This document shows, piece after piece, positions 25,312-37,154 of a stretch of DNA of 64,000 nucleotides. This stretch comes from Oreocharis arfaki (Eukaryota; Chordata; Aves; Passeriformes; Paramythiidae): positions 434,001-498,000 of the forward strand of contig VZRR01013403.1 of assembly GCA_013398015.1 (NCBI GenBank), given 5' to 3'. The number at the start of each line of letters is the position of its first letter. The stretch's first letter is position 1. The translations under genes and the position numbers were made by a program. The notes under the pieces are model-generated. The model ran no database searches. It was not told where the DNA came from and saw nothing but the letters and a program-made list of their open reading frames with translations.

Positions 25312-25756
25312 TGAGTCCAGAGGAAGCTCCAGGATGAGCAGAGGGATGGAGCAGCTCTGCTGGGAGGAAAGGCTGGGGGAGCTGGGATTGCTTAGCCTGG
25401 AGAGGAGAAGCTTTGGGGTGACCTCACTGTGGCCTCTCAGATCCTGATTGAGCTACAAGAAATATGGAGAGAGGCTATTGACAAGGGATGGAGGGACAGG
25501 ACCAGGGGCAATGGCTTCAAACTGAAGAAGAGTAGGTTTAGATGGGATTTTGGGAAGGAATTGTTCCCTGGGAAGGTGGGGAGGCCCTGGCACAGGGTGC
25601 CCAGAGAAGCTGTGGCTGCCCCTGGATCCCTGGCAGTGTCCAAGGCCAGCCTGGGACAGTGGAAGATGTCCCTGCTGGGGTCAGGGGGTTGAAACTTGAT
25701 GAACTGGATGATCTTAAAGTCCCTTCCAACCCAAACCATTCTGTGATTCTGTGATG
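25312..25756 (+). mobile_element. CR1 LINE fragment with intact 3' end
   Basis: On the plus strand it runs from the GAGCAGAGGGATGGAGCAGC segment through TTAGCCTGGAGAGGAG, TAGATGGGATTTTGGGAAGG and AGGCCCTGGCACAGGGTGCC to GATGATCTTAAAGTCCCTTC and a tail of ATTCTGTG octamers. It is antisense to CNTN6. Confidence 0.95.
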
Positions 25757-26125
25757 TCACACAGGCAAAAAACCATTCCTATTTTGTTATCTATCAGGTG
25801 TGACTGTGCAGTTACACTGAGTGCTGTCACCCGGACTCAGGTCTCGTCTCAGAGTTAAAAATACTCTCAAGAAAGAAAATCTTTGTTCCAGTTTTCCCTC
25901 CTCTTCCCACATTCCCTCCCCCTGCTTCAAGCTGCACCCGAGTGAGCTTCAGTTACAGCGCAGTGTTCTCTCTCATTTCCCTGGGAACACACGGCACAGA
26001 AACAATCAGAGCAAGGTTAACAAAACAGAAGATTGGCAAATCCCATTCCAACCAGAATAATTCTAACGTGCAAACGCGAAAGGAGCAGTGTTAAACCCCC
26101 CATTTAATAAAAACAAAACTCTTAC

Positions 26126-26228
26126 TTTCCAAGGGCAAAGCACTCCAGCCTGACAGAGGAGCCCTTCGCCGCGTGGGTTGTCTCTGGAAAGCGCACCTCA
26201 ATCTTTGGCTCGTACTCGCCCATCACAC
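26126..26228 (-). CDS. CNTN6: CNTN6 coding exon: Ig2-Ig3 linker and first half of Ig3
   Basis: On the minus strand this 103-base exon reads VMGEYEPKIEVRFPETTHAA and then KGSSVRLECFALG. The first Ig3 cysteine is in RLECFALG. The acceptor is GTTCCCCAG and the donor GTAAGA at 26125-26120. It leaves two bases (AA), which become Asn with the T that opens the next exon, giving ALGNPVPSISW as in known contactin-6 (ALGNPVPDISW). There is no internal methionine-initiated frame long enough to flag it; I found it by looking for the missing linker. Confidence 0.94.
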
Positions 26229-28328
26229 CTGGGGAACATCAAAACAGCTCACTGCAGCTGAGCCCCAGGCCTGCCTCGTGCAACAGGGTCTCAGGGTAAA
26301 AGGAAGGGTGGCATGAATCACTTCAGGGCCTTATGTTCCACCCGTGGCAAGCAGCGCGTGATGGAGCAGGTTTGACCCTCCTGGGTGGAGTTCAACCCTG
26401 TGCTGAAAATTCTGTGAAATCTCTGAATTCCCTGCATTTTTAGGAGTTGAAGAGCGTGACTTTATACAAGTTTTACATTATGAGTCTGCTGTGCATTGAG
26501 GTTTTAGAGATAATTTTGGGTTCACACCTCTTATCAAGTAATGCTTTTGTCACTAGTCACTCTCAGGACACTGAGGTCATCCTGTGTGCAAGAAAATCAG
26601 AAAATTCCATGTCCAAACTACTTTCAAAACACTTAGAAGTTCTTTAAAACATCCAAATGTGAGCTACAGACTTGAGGAAGGATAATGTAATTAGATGGAA
26701 TTATCATGTTTGAAAAACTGGCTGAACATCTGATCTGATAACTCACAGATAATCCAGTATTAATTTGGGGCATTTAATTTTGCTGCAGGTTTGGGATGGA
26801 TTTAGGAAACTAAACTTTTAGCTGGACTTCTTAAATGTCTTTTATGTGTCTTGCAGTGAAACTCATTCCAACAGCAGGGATGGACATAAATCATAAATTT
26901 TCCTGCAGTGTCTTTGCCCAGATCCTACAAAGAAAATGAACCAGTTCTTGTTTTATATTTAACAGGCATCTGGATAATACTGCACATACAACTTCCACTG
27001 CTGCCTTAGAGGCTGCCAGCATTGGAGCCAATCCAGAGGCCACCAGAGTGAATGGGAGAACACAGAGAGACTGATAGAAGGAGTCTGAGAAAAGGAATGG
27101 AGCGATGAAAAGAGAAAAAAAGAATCAGAAAAGATCTCGAGCATCTGCGCTCGCGGTTTGTGCCACATTATTAACGCTGGAGCTGAGGAAGTGCAGCTTT
27201 GCTTTGTGTGAGCTGCTGACACCGTTGAACAGCACAGCCTCGCAGTGAGAGCATTATTCCATAACTCACAGCTGAGTTTTGTTTATCCTCCAAACCCAGC
27301 TCTGCACAGACTTTTGTCACCGATTGTCGCCGCTGCTTTGCAAACAGCACGAGTGTATCGAAATGTGGGTGGGCAAACGCACAAAACAAACGTTGTGTGC
27401 AGATGTGTGGGTCTGTATTTCTGCCTGTGACCATTTAATTACAAGTGTTGCCAGGAAGGCATTTGTACACGTGCAGGGGAGTTTCTCACCTCGGCAGCTC
27501 GATTTGAGGCAGCGCTCTGGATTTGCTGTTTGAGGTACACTTGGGTGATACATTTAGAAAGATTTGTTGGATTTAAACCTCAACACGGGCACGAGGTGGG
27601 AAATATCAGCGTGCCACGTGACGTTCTCTTGTTGTTCAGTGACACTGAGAACTTTCTTTGTGTGTTCATCTCCTCAGCCCTGCCCTGACACCTCAAACCT
27701 CACTGTGGGGCTGTGCCCTGCTGCACAACCTTTACCTGGGGGTGTTTTCCCTCTGTGGGGGCGAATTCCCAGCAGCTGGAGAAGGAGCAGCTGGATGTTT
27801 TTGTTGCCTTTTCTTGGTCTTAAAATTAAGAACTAAACAGAGTTAGGTGGAAAAAAGGGTTTTACTTTGGTATTTATTGAAGGATCCTTGTTGCAGCACT
27901 TCGTCCCAGTGGAATGCACCGAAAAGCACCTCTGAAGTGCATGCACACCCACATTAGAAAAACACACAGTTATAGGCCTTGCAAATTAGCACATCTATCA
28001 AAGATTCCCCAGGGAGGGGCTTGAGTGAACCCCCTATCTTGAGGAGCCTTCCCTCTTCATGGGCCTATCTCAGTTTACAGGATGAGTTCTGGAGAGGGCC
28101 TTGGTGTCTGGGGTGTTCTGGGCCCTGACTGCGAGGCTGCCGGGGTGTTTGGGTTCCTGGTTTAACAAAGACTAGACTCTCTAACTTAAGGAATTATAAG
28201 TATGTGGGCTAAAAGCACTAAGAACACATAAAAGCTCTATAAAAGAGTATATAAAAGGGGTATAAAAGAAAAGGCAAAAATCCATCACGGCCTCATTCCG
28301 AGGCAGCCAAGCCCTGCTGGTGACTCAC
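26229..28328 (-). other. CNTN6: CNTN6 intron between Ig2 and Ig3
   Basis: An intron of 2100 bases. The gene-upstream end, about 27848-28287, is an LTR-like element in the same orientation as CNTN6. The rest is unique sequence without a recognisable gene. Confidence 0.9.
27848..28287 (-). mobile_element. Probable solo LTR of an endogenous retrovirus, sense to CNTN6
   Basis: Read on the minus strand the block starts with four CTTTTATA-like motifs (28226-28268), continues through unique-looking sequence and ends with AATAAA (complement at 27873-27878) in the context CTTCAATAAATACC, followed about 25 bases on by a CA. This is the promoter-to-poly(A) order of an LTR, and the CTTCAATAAATACC end resembles the element at 59284. 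There are no gag, pol or env remnants. Boundaries are approximate and no target duplication was recognised. It lies about 40 bases from the Ig2 splice donor. Confidence 0.55.
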
Positions 28329-28532
28329 CATCGCCTCGCAGGGTGAGGGCGGTGGGGGGCCCCCACACGCAGCGCTGCGCCTCGGCGCTGCTCACGGCGC
28401 ACGTGTAATTCCCAACATCCCACGGCTCTACCTTGGCCAGGTACAGGTTTCCCGTTGCCTGGGAAACGAAGCGCCGGCTGTCTTCCCCAAGGTGCAAGGT
28501 GTGATTGTTGAAGAGCCACGTGTAGGACAGGC
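28329..28532 (-). CDS. CNTN6: CNTN6 coding exon: second half of Ig2
   Basis: The longest exon here (204 bases). It reads LSYTWLFNNHTLHLGEDSRR, then FVSQATGNLYLAKVEPWDVG, with the second Ig2 cysteine in GNYTCAVSS, and ends AQRCVWGPPTALTLRGDG. NHT and NYT are glycosylation sequons. The acceptor is TTTTCCAG and the donor GTGAGT at 28328-28323. The exon is rich in GC and CpG, unlike the AT-rich introns around it. The AQRCVWGPP segment has a third cysteine (codon 28371-28369) where, from memory, mammals have serine (QRSVQGPP). An LTR-like element begins about 40 bases beyond the donor. Open frame continues upstream past the acceptor, but that part is intron. Confidence 0.94.
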
Positions 28533-31500
28533 CTGGAAAACAGGAGACGCGCGTCACGCATCCCTCGCAGCGGAACCCGCTCCCCGGCGGGGCCGGCGCG
28601 GAGAGCGAGGCAGCTGCAGGGAAAGCCACTGGGGATGCACGAATTAGCACAGGCCAGGTAAGCACTGCTCGAGTTTCCAGCTCATTTCAAGCCACTTCAG
28701 GAGGTCACTGCAGTTTCTGCCCCCTGCTAGTTCTCATTTCCCTGCTTAGCCCGCTCCTAAGCGGGCACGGCAGCGCTGCAATGGCGTGGGAAAGCTGCTT
28801 CAGTGAATAATTTCTGGTTGTGGTGCTTTCCCTCCGAAAATCCAGAGGGCAAATTGCTGCTCAGTGCTACAGCTCCTTTCTTCACTCTCAGTATGGAAAA
28901 ATTAAACTGGCTACATGGAGCTTGATCATTGGGTTTTCATGGAGGGAGGAGCTGAGCTGCACACAAGTATTTTGGAGATGACTTAATATTTGATCCTATT
29001 GCACGTTTGACAATGAGCATCCCCTTATCTTCCATACTTCTTGCCTTATTCTCACTTCCTGCCTCTTTTCTGCCCCCTTTTCCCACATGGTGCTCCACAG
29101 TGCAAACCTTAATAACGTAGATCTATAAGAGCAGGCATCTTAAAACTGATTTATTTGACCAGCCCACCCTGGAATAGCAGATATTCTTGTGAGTTTACCG
29201 TTCCCTGCTTTTGGGAAAGGCTTTTGGGCCAAGCCTTGGGTGCTGAGGAGCAGGTTCAGAGCTGATCCCCCAGTGTGGGGTCACCCAGGGTGTCCTGCCA
29301 GCCCCGCTCTGCAGCTGCTCCGCACCCAACTGCAGGAGCAGGACTCAAACCCTGTCTTTTACAAGCCACAGTAAATCAGAACTTTCCAAATCTACCAGTT
29401 TAGCTCCCCTTAATTAAATGCATAATTCATAAGCTAACAGTGTTCTGCCAACAGCTTCATTTTTACACATTTCCCCCATCAACAACCCCATTCCAAAAAG
29501 ATTATTTACGTTGCTTTCCCCCCCTCAGCTCCAGCACGGGAGCTGTATGGTAATAAGTCTGCAAACTCCAGTAGTTCTGTGGAGTTTTATGTTATCAGCT
29601 TGCAGCATTTTAGGACTCTCATTAGAAATGATGCATCTCCGGGGAGCAATCAATGACACTTTCTATACTTGGCTAAATCCTGCAACAGGCTCCGTTTTAC
29701 TGCAGATAATGCAAAACTTTCCCGAGGTCCGCAGTAAACCTGGGAGATGCAGCAATTAATTCTCCCTGTAACCCGAGCTGCGTGCAGCTACGTGTCCCCA
29801 CCCACGAGATTAAAGCCCCACGCTGGCACGTTTACCTGCCCACGGACTTCGAGGTACCTTAAAGCATCAATTTACAGAGGAAAACCTGGAGATGGAGGGG
29901 TTTTCCTCCAGGAAGGATGAGAAATGAGGGCTGTAGCCATGCCGTGGTGTCTTGCAGAGATATACAGACTGTTTTCCTGTCTCAGGCACAGGTTTTGCTG
30001 ATGCAGACTGTCTGGGCAAGCAGACTGAAGTGTGCAAAATTCTGATTTCAGCTCATTTTTTAAAGGTCTCTAGGCTGCAAGACGGGGATTCTACAGAAAA
30101 CGCAGGAGATTTGCAAGGTGAATACTTCAATCTATGTTCAATTAAATGTTGTCAACATTTCTGTGGAAAAAATACCTTGGATCTGCCGTCTCCCCAGACT
30201 TCCCAAAACACTGAGGGCTGGTAGCCCGATGTGCTTTCCCTGCCAGCTGGAATTCTTGCCTTCCTCCTCACTCAGACCTTCATTAAGGCACCTCTGGGCA
30301 ATAAAACCACCCAACCTGACATTTGGATGCCCAGATTTCCATGCCAGGATAGTGTATCCAAGAGAATCTGGAAGTAATTAAAAATGACTAATAGGGAAAA
30401 GCAGTTTGGAAGTTTCCCTGCCAGAGTTCTGGTGGTGGAAATTACAGGGCTGAAGAAAGCCCTGACCCCTTCTAAGGGCATCCCTGTACCTGCCAAGGTT
30501 CCAAAAGGATTCCCAGGAAGAATCTTTAAAACATTTTATGGCATGGAACCAAAACCCAGACTCCAGCCGTGGGAGCAGGTGATGCAGCTGAATCTTCTGT
30601 GCAGGATGGAATAAAATAAAACAAAACTCTATTAACGCCAACTTTATGCTACACAGGCATTCTTCAGGAGGTCAGTCTGTGAATTAATTAATCACTGAAA
30701 GAGAACCAGACCTTTTCTGTCCTGATTTCAGTTCTCAGGGGGTTCCAGCTGACTTCATTTTCTGGAGTTTCTGTGCCTCTCTCCCTCTCTGCTCCCTGCC
30801 ATTGCTTCAGGGACTATTGATGAATTTTCCCATTAACTGGGAACAAGCACAGGCCCCTCTTAGTCATATTTAAATCCCTTTTCCCCCAGTCTAAGGAATA
30901 CAAACACTCCCCCTCTCCTAACTGCAGGTTCATCATCACCCATCCGCAGGCCATCCTTGCCTAGAGCCTAATTCAGCTCCACCAAACTCTGTAGAAACCC
31001 TAATTTTAATTGACTTCAGTGGGAGTTGGAGGAAACCTCAAGAGAAAGGAGCCAAACTTTGGAGACTGAACTTTTTCTCATGCTTTTAAGGCATAATACC
31101 AGCAACCTACTCCCTTACTCAGTATCTTTTCTTGGAAAGTTACTACAGCAACAGGTAATAGAGAAGAAAATCCAGCATTGTGTTATAAAATCTTCCATGT
31201 TGGGTCACTTGGAATAAATCAGATGAGCAGATCTCCCGATTGAGCCAAAGAAAGGAGAAGCAGCCCTTTGCTCTCACTTTATGGCAGAGCAGGAGCTATT
31301 TTATAGTGCAGCAATATTAGGGTGGGTTTGTTTGGGGTTTTTTTAATCCACGGGAAGTGATTGTGGTGTCAGTGTCCCTTCTCACCACAGAGACCCCAAA
31401 AGCTGCTAATCCACCTCACATTCCAGGTGTGCAATCCTGAGCTTGGCCAGGCTGGAGAGCCTCTCCCACCCGTCAGCCCTGAGAGTTTTCCTTCAGAGCT

Positions 31501-34500
31501 CGGCTGGGAAAGAGGAGCAGCTGATAACCATTCCTGATATACTGATCTAGGAATTGAACATTTCAGGGCTTCCCTCAGCACGAGCAAATCCAAATCAGTC
31601 CTGCTGGATCTGCAGCAGTGCAGCTCCAGGCCCGGCTCAGGGAGGGGACTCTCCCTCTCTCTGGAGCTGTGGGAAAGCTGGATTAAAGATTCATAGGAGC
31701 AGAGAGAAAGGGACTCTCAGCCCATGACTCAGGCACCGAGTTTTATAAAGGGAGAGACACTTCAAACCCTCCCTTTCAGATTATGCACTTTATCAAGTGC
31801 AGTGTTTAATGTAAAATGCAGAAATCAAAGGCTCTTTCCCAGCGCTGCTCATCTCATCCCACCCTCTCCAAACCCCAGTTTCACCTCCTTCCCCGGCCTT
31901 CTGCAGCCTGAGGATTAGGGATTTTTACCCCCGTAGGGCTCCTACATCCTTAGGAGCGTTCTGGTGTTGTTTAGCCTCCCTACAGCAATATCAGCACAGA
32001 GGAAAGCCCAGAGCCTCCGTCCCACTCCCGGCCCTGGCAGCTCTTCCACACAAATAAATGCAAATGCAGAGTGATCCTGCTGCTCCTAACAAGATTAGCA
32101 ACTTCCTTAAAGCTCTGCAGGGAGCCAGCTCGAGGGAAACAGGCTTTAGATCAGGCTTCACTTCTAAGAAAATAAATGAACAACAGTCCACCCCACAGCC
32201 TTGTGTCAAGTATTACCATTTAGGCAGCAGCTTCTTAAGCACAGGCAGGTCAAGCTCGTGTGTAGCTGCAGAAATTAAAGCTTCTTCCAGCTTCCTCCCT
32301 CCTTTCCCAACCTCAGAGCTCTCTATAAACCGCTATTTTTCACTAGTAAAATATTACTTATGTTGACTGCACGGGGAAAAAGGGCTGACCCAAAGAACTG
32401 AGAGCAGAGAAGGGATCTGGTTAAGGAAAAAAATTCCAGCTCACCTGATCCCCCCTGCCCTGCTGAGCCTCTCTAACGAGCAGAGCGATGGCACAACTGA
32501 ACTTTTTGGGGTGTGGTAATGAGCCTCATAAATAACAACAGAGACAGGCGTGTGTGAATGGGTGAGGAGGGGTTGACTAGGGGAATGGAGGGTTTGGGGT
32601 GGGTCAGGTAACCTGGGGCAGCCTTGCTCTAAAAGCTAATTACGTGTGTGATTTTGTGTTCATTAGCTGTAATTTTTAATGTCTTAATTGATCTAAGATT
32701 AACTTAGGTGGGTCTTTTTTTTTTCCTTTCGTGCTTGTGTTTGATCTATCCTGAAAATCCTAATATTAGTACACAGCAACGTGAAATTCTCTTTTTGTTC
32801 TCTGAGATAGTTTAGAGCTGATGTGAAAGCTGCTGGAGCAGCCTTTTTGTACTTTTGTTTGTTTGCTTGGTGGAGTTTGTCTGTTTGTTTCTGTTTTATA
32901 GCTGACTGATGTATTTTTATCCTCTGTTTAAATGAATCATGCATTTCTCCCCTATAAAAATAGGTTGGTAGTGCTCTCAGTTAAGAAACCAGCGTGCAAA
33001 AAGGGAGCAGCACATCTTTCCTTGTCAAATGCAATGGAAAATCAAGTTTAATTCCAATGAAGCTTTAAATATTTTAAATATCTTTGACTGTGGCTCAACA
33101 CTTGTGGTGTCTGATAAGCAGCTGAGTGTCTTGGTGAGATGTGCTGAGCTTTCTTGGGAATGGAGCAGGAGGTTTAACTCCAGTGCTGTGGTGCAGGACC
33201 AGATAAACTTGGCAATGTGAGGGCTGGAGAGAGAAGTGAGATGCTTCCCTAGAGACCACGGGTGGTAGAAACATTTCTGGAGCTCTCGTTCCATCTCCTG
33301 GATGTTACATGGGAGGAACTGAATTAATGAACCCTCCTTGTTTTCCATTCTATTATTTTTATTCCTCTTCTTCTGTTGTTATACTGGCTTTTAGAGGCTG
33401 GCAGGAGGTTTTACCCAGTGCTTCCTATTTCAAATTTCCTATATCAATAGCAGCTGCTTCAAACAACTGCTGTACAGAGGGCTCCTGTCTTCCTTCGAGC
33501 CATTACATCACAGGAAAGGCAACTCTTTCCCTGCTGGTAGGGCTTATCTTCCAAATTCCTTGACATCTCTCTAATTCCGGGCACATTTAAAGTGCTGCAC
33601 AGAACGCTTGTAATGTGAGCTGGAAGCACAGTTAGTAATCCTTCCTCCTGTAGGTATTGGGAGGTGGAGGCAAGGGTTTCAATTAAAAATAAAAAAAACA
33701 AAACCCACCTAAATATAAATCCTTTTCAACAAAAAAAACTTCCCAAGCATCCTGAAAAAGTCTCTGCCTTATCATGGCTCACACCGTGTCCTTCATCCCC
33801 GTGGTGGATAATTTGGGATCCTAAATACAGTGTTTAGGGATGACAAAAGGACTCAGGCTCTGCTCTCTGGAGACTTGTTATTTCAGGGAGTGGATTTTCC
33901 AGGCCTGCTGGTCAGCAGCTCCCAGCCCCAGCTGCAGGAACACTCTGGTAGAGGCTCTGCTCGTGGATCCCATTTTGTCACTTCAATTAATCTGGGGGGA
34001 GCTCACCTGGCAACCATTTATTTGTTCTGAATGTTTTCCTCTCCTCTTTCCTATTTGTCAAATCATAATTTTCCCCTGCAGCAGGAGGAAAATGGATAGT
34101 TCACTGGCTCTAGGATGGATGTGTTGTCTTTCTGCCTGTCCCACTGATACGTTTGAGGAGCTCTTTGAAGCCTTTCATGCCCTTAAGGACCAGGTTTCAC
34201 TTTGTCTCCTTGATTATATCCTCCTTTCATATGGCTGTAAACACCCATGGAACTGACACTTCCCCTCTGTAGGACTGGAGGGGTTTCTATTGATGGATGG
34301 GTTTTTCTCCCTCTCTGAAATACTGCATCCTCTTTCTACATCACTATTTACCTTCTCCTGGCAGTTTGCCTTATAACTCTGTTTCTTTAAGGAGAATTGA
34401 GGATTGCTGGGAGCAGGACATGGAAAACTGCAGCTCCTGTGGATGTGTGGTCACTGCTGCCAGAAGCAGGACGTGAGTCATCCAAGAACTGCTGATTCTT

Positions 34501-35271
34501 TAAGTCCAGAACCAGACAATTTGCTAACTACGTCACTGATATTTCCCCTTTATTAATAAATATTTGCTTTTCTAGGGTAAAATTTTCACCTGGCTTTACC
34601 CCACCCAGAAAGGAAGGTCTCCAGGGCCTTATGGTGAGGAAGCAGCAATAGGCAAAGGCACCCCCAAATCAATTCCTCAGCAAACTCCTTTTCATTCCCT
34701 GTCTGAAGCACTGACAATTCCTAAGAACCCTGATCTGGGCAGCCTCCCTTTAATCGGGCAGTTCACCTCTCCAGAAGCCCCTTCCCATCCTAAATTATTC
34801 TGTGATTATCAGGCAGGAATAAAATCAGGGATTCAAGAGCAGAAGCCAGAAATCCAGGGTGACTGGTGCAGGATTGAAATGAGCATTGCAGCAGCAAGCA
34901 CTAAAAGGGGAAAATTCCCTTCCACGGAGACCTGGAGTAGTTTTGGTGCAGGAAGAATTGCTGAGGGCTGCTCTGCTCCCATTCCATGAGGACCAAGGCC
35001 GTGGGATAGCCAGGAATGGCAGCAGGCAGCCTTGCAGACCTTCGTGCTGTCCTTGCTGCGTCCCACCCAAGGAATGACAGCTTCCACACCCTCACAAAAT
35101 ACTAAAAAAGGGCCCTAAAAAGTGCGACCCCGGTGTCTTTTAAAGAAACAAAATCCGAATTGGTTGTGAGCCCGGTAATTGATGCACAAGCGAATTCCAG
35201 TGCTAATTCCAAAGGGAATTCTGCTTCTCCTGAGGCAGAGCAGGGGCTGCTCGGGCTGTCCCTCACCGTAC
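28533..35271 (-). other. CNTN6: CNTN6 intron between the two Ig2 exons
   Basis: An intron of 6739 bases. I see no CR1 fragment, LTR, array or gene in it. GT-rich simple sequence occurs near 32855-32900. All open frames are short and unrelated to known families. Confidence 0.9.
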
Positions 35272-35367
35272 CTCCGTGGTGGGGGGGAGTTCCACAGAGC
35301 AGGACCACTCCTTGTCCCTCTCTCACTGACACCGGGCTTCTCGGTCTCGTCTCGAAGTTTTCCAGGT
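35272..35367 (-). CDS. CNTN6: CNTN6 coding exon: first half of Ig2
   Basis: A short 96-base exon that reads LENFETRPRSPVSVREGQGV and then VLLCGTPPHHG. The VSVREGQGVVLLCG stretch is a hallmark of contactin-6 Ig2 and supplies the first Ig2 cysteine. The acceptor ends CTCAAG, again with A at -3. The donor is GTACGG at 35271-35266. One base (G) is carried over and makes GGC with the first two bases of the next exon. The HHGGLSYTW junction corresponds to HFGDLSYAW in mammals, so the frame crosses the 6.7 kb intron intact. Confidence 0.93.
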
Positions 35368-35527
35368 CTTGAGGGAGAAGGAGAAAACAGAGCCTGGTTA
35401 TTATCATTCCCAGCTGCATCCTAATCCATCCAATTTATTCACCCAAGAACAGAGTCACACATTGGACAGCAGAATATAATTCCATTGAGAAATTGTATGG
35501 AAAAATAGCTCATCTAACCTAATGTCA

Positions 35528-35590
35528 GGGAATTACAGGATCATTAAGGTTGGAAAAGACCTCCCAGATCATCCAGTCCAGCCATTACTG
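35528..35590 (-). mobile_element. CR1 LINE 3' stub
   Basis: About 60 bases: ACAGGATCATTAAGGTTGG, AAAAGACCTCCCAGATCATC, CAGTCCAGCC. This is the minus-strand tail of the 'AAAAGACCT' CR1 subfamily, 160 bases before the Ig2 first-half acceptor in gene order. Confidence 0.85.
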
Positions 35591-36905
35591 GGCGCTTCGG
35601 CATTCACAAAATGTTTATTCCTACAGCAGTTCTACTGCAACTCAGGGAATTTGTGTTTACCACTTCTATTTGCAAAGCCAGTCTATTATTCCATGACTTT
35701 TCCCAGCATCATTTTTTGGAACTTGCAAGACTTAATCTACATGAGTTAGGAAAAAAAAAATGCATTTTGTAGTGTTTCCTTTTCTATAGAAATACAGAAC
35801 AGCTGTGTTCTATATATAAAAGTGATAATTAAAGATCAGCAGGACTCCCACAGAGCGTAGGTTTAAATGATGATAAAAATGTGTTGTTTTCTTAAAGATT
35901 CTGGTCTGTCCCAAGGTGGCTGAAATACTTGGACGTGTTTGAATTGCCTTGAGCTTTAGCACTGGTTTTAAAGGAGGGGAAGAGGGGACTTTCAGTGGGA
36001 AATCTCCTCTATGACCATGCCCATGCCCATCTCCCACTGGAGATTTTTATGGCTCTTAATGTCTATTTTTCACTGCATCTAACACCACGCTCAGTCTGCT
36101 GCTTCCTCACGTTTCACCGAGGTGTTGAAGAATCACCAGCCTGATTCCCTTTAATTCAATTACAAAACACGACACGAAAGTTGTGCTTTTGAAAAAAAAA
36201 AAAAAAGATTATTTACTTTTTGATCCACTTCTCATCCTAACGAGAAGCCTTCCCATTTTGCCAGAGCCATTTGGGAAATGACTGCTGGAAACACATCCAA
36301 AATACGCTTTAATACAATAAATATCAGCTTCCCCTTAAACCTCTTTATGCCGCAGAGCTGCAAACTGCCTGCCCTAAGCTCATTCTATTTACCTCGCTGC
36401 AGATTCGTGTTTCAAACAATTGTTCCATTTTTCATCAGCTGAACACCAACCTGAGCCAGAGTTCAATAGAGAGAAACAGCCCTCGCTGGTCAGAGCAATA
36501 ACGATTACTGCCTGTACAGCCTCAGCTATTTATGTCAATATATCAATTTTCTCCCCCTTAGCTGAACTTTACACAGTTAATTTTTCTTTTTCTCCTCTTC
36601 ATCTCCTGGATATTGGTCTCCTATGAAGACATTGTCTGCTCAGAGGGGGCTGGATTGAATTAAGCACTTGTAGCACCTCCTCGTGCTGTCATTGCACAAT
36701 AGATGTGGCCTGTCAATACACTGGGAAAGAGGTTTTAACTCTGATGTTCTTTTAATTGCCTCCTGGCTGCAGCTCTGCCTTGGATTATGGGTAGTCCAAA
36801 GGGAAAAAAAAAGAACAAGGAAGGCCAATTTAAAAAAAAAAAATCATTTATTTAGTTGCATTCCATCCTGTAATTCGAAACAAAAGAGGAAATAGTAGAT
36901 GGGTG

Positions 36906-37154
36906 TAATATGATTCATTAGAGTTTGGTTTCATACTTAGGCTTAGTCCNTTCTCTACTATTCTCTACTCTAGATTTCTCTACTGGGGTCGAGGATTTTA
37001 TCGTGGAATTCTGGAATGATTTGGGTTGGAAAGACCTTAAAGCTCATCCCATTCCACCCCTGCCATGGCAGGGACACCTTCCACTACCCCAGGGTGCTCC
37101 AATCATAATCTAATATGATTCATTAGAGTATGGTTTCATACTTAGGCTTAGTCC
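36906..37154. repeat. Direct repeats (44 bases) bracketing a copied CR1-containing segment
   Basis: The stretch from TAATATGATTCATTAGAGT to CTTAGGCTTAGTCC occurs at 36906-36949 and again at 37111-37154 with one mismatch (T/A). Between them are one N (36950), about 31 bases of TTCTCTACT-type sequence, a 121-base block (36982-37102) that matches 39980-40100 at 119 positions, and 8 filler bases. The block is a minus-strand CR1 3' end plus about 19 bases of non-CR1 flank. Confidence 0.92.

Larger units (their letters stand above)
18118..26125 (-). other. CNTN6: CNTN6 intron between the two Ig3 exons
   Basis: An intron of 8008 bases. It holds a minus-strand CR1 fragment at 19597-19995 and a plus-strand one at 25312-25756. 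The block at 23580-23990 is mixed-composition, CpG-containing and rich in CACCTG E-boxes; it looks like unique, possibly constrained DNA. No gene is seen. Confidence 0.9.

Noticed and set aside
28285..28665. Upstream extension of the Ig2 second-half frame to a methionine
   Set aside because: The TTTTCCAG acceptor and the frame-restoring junction with the previous exon show the extension is intron, not an alternative N-terminus.
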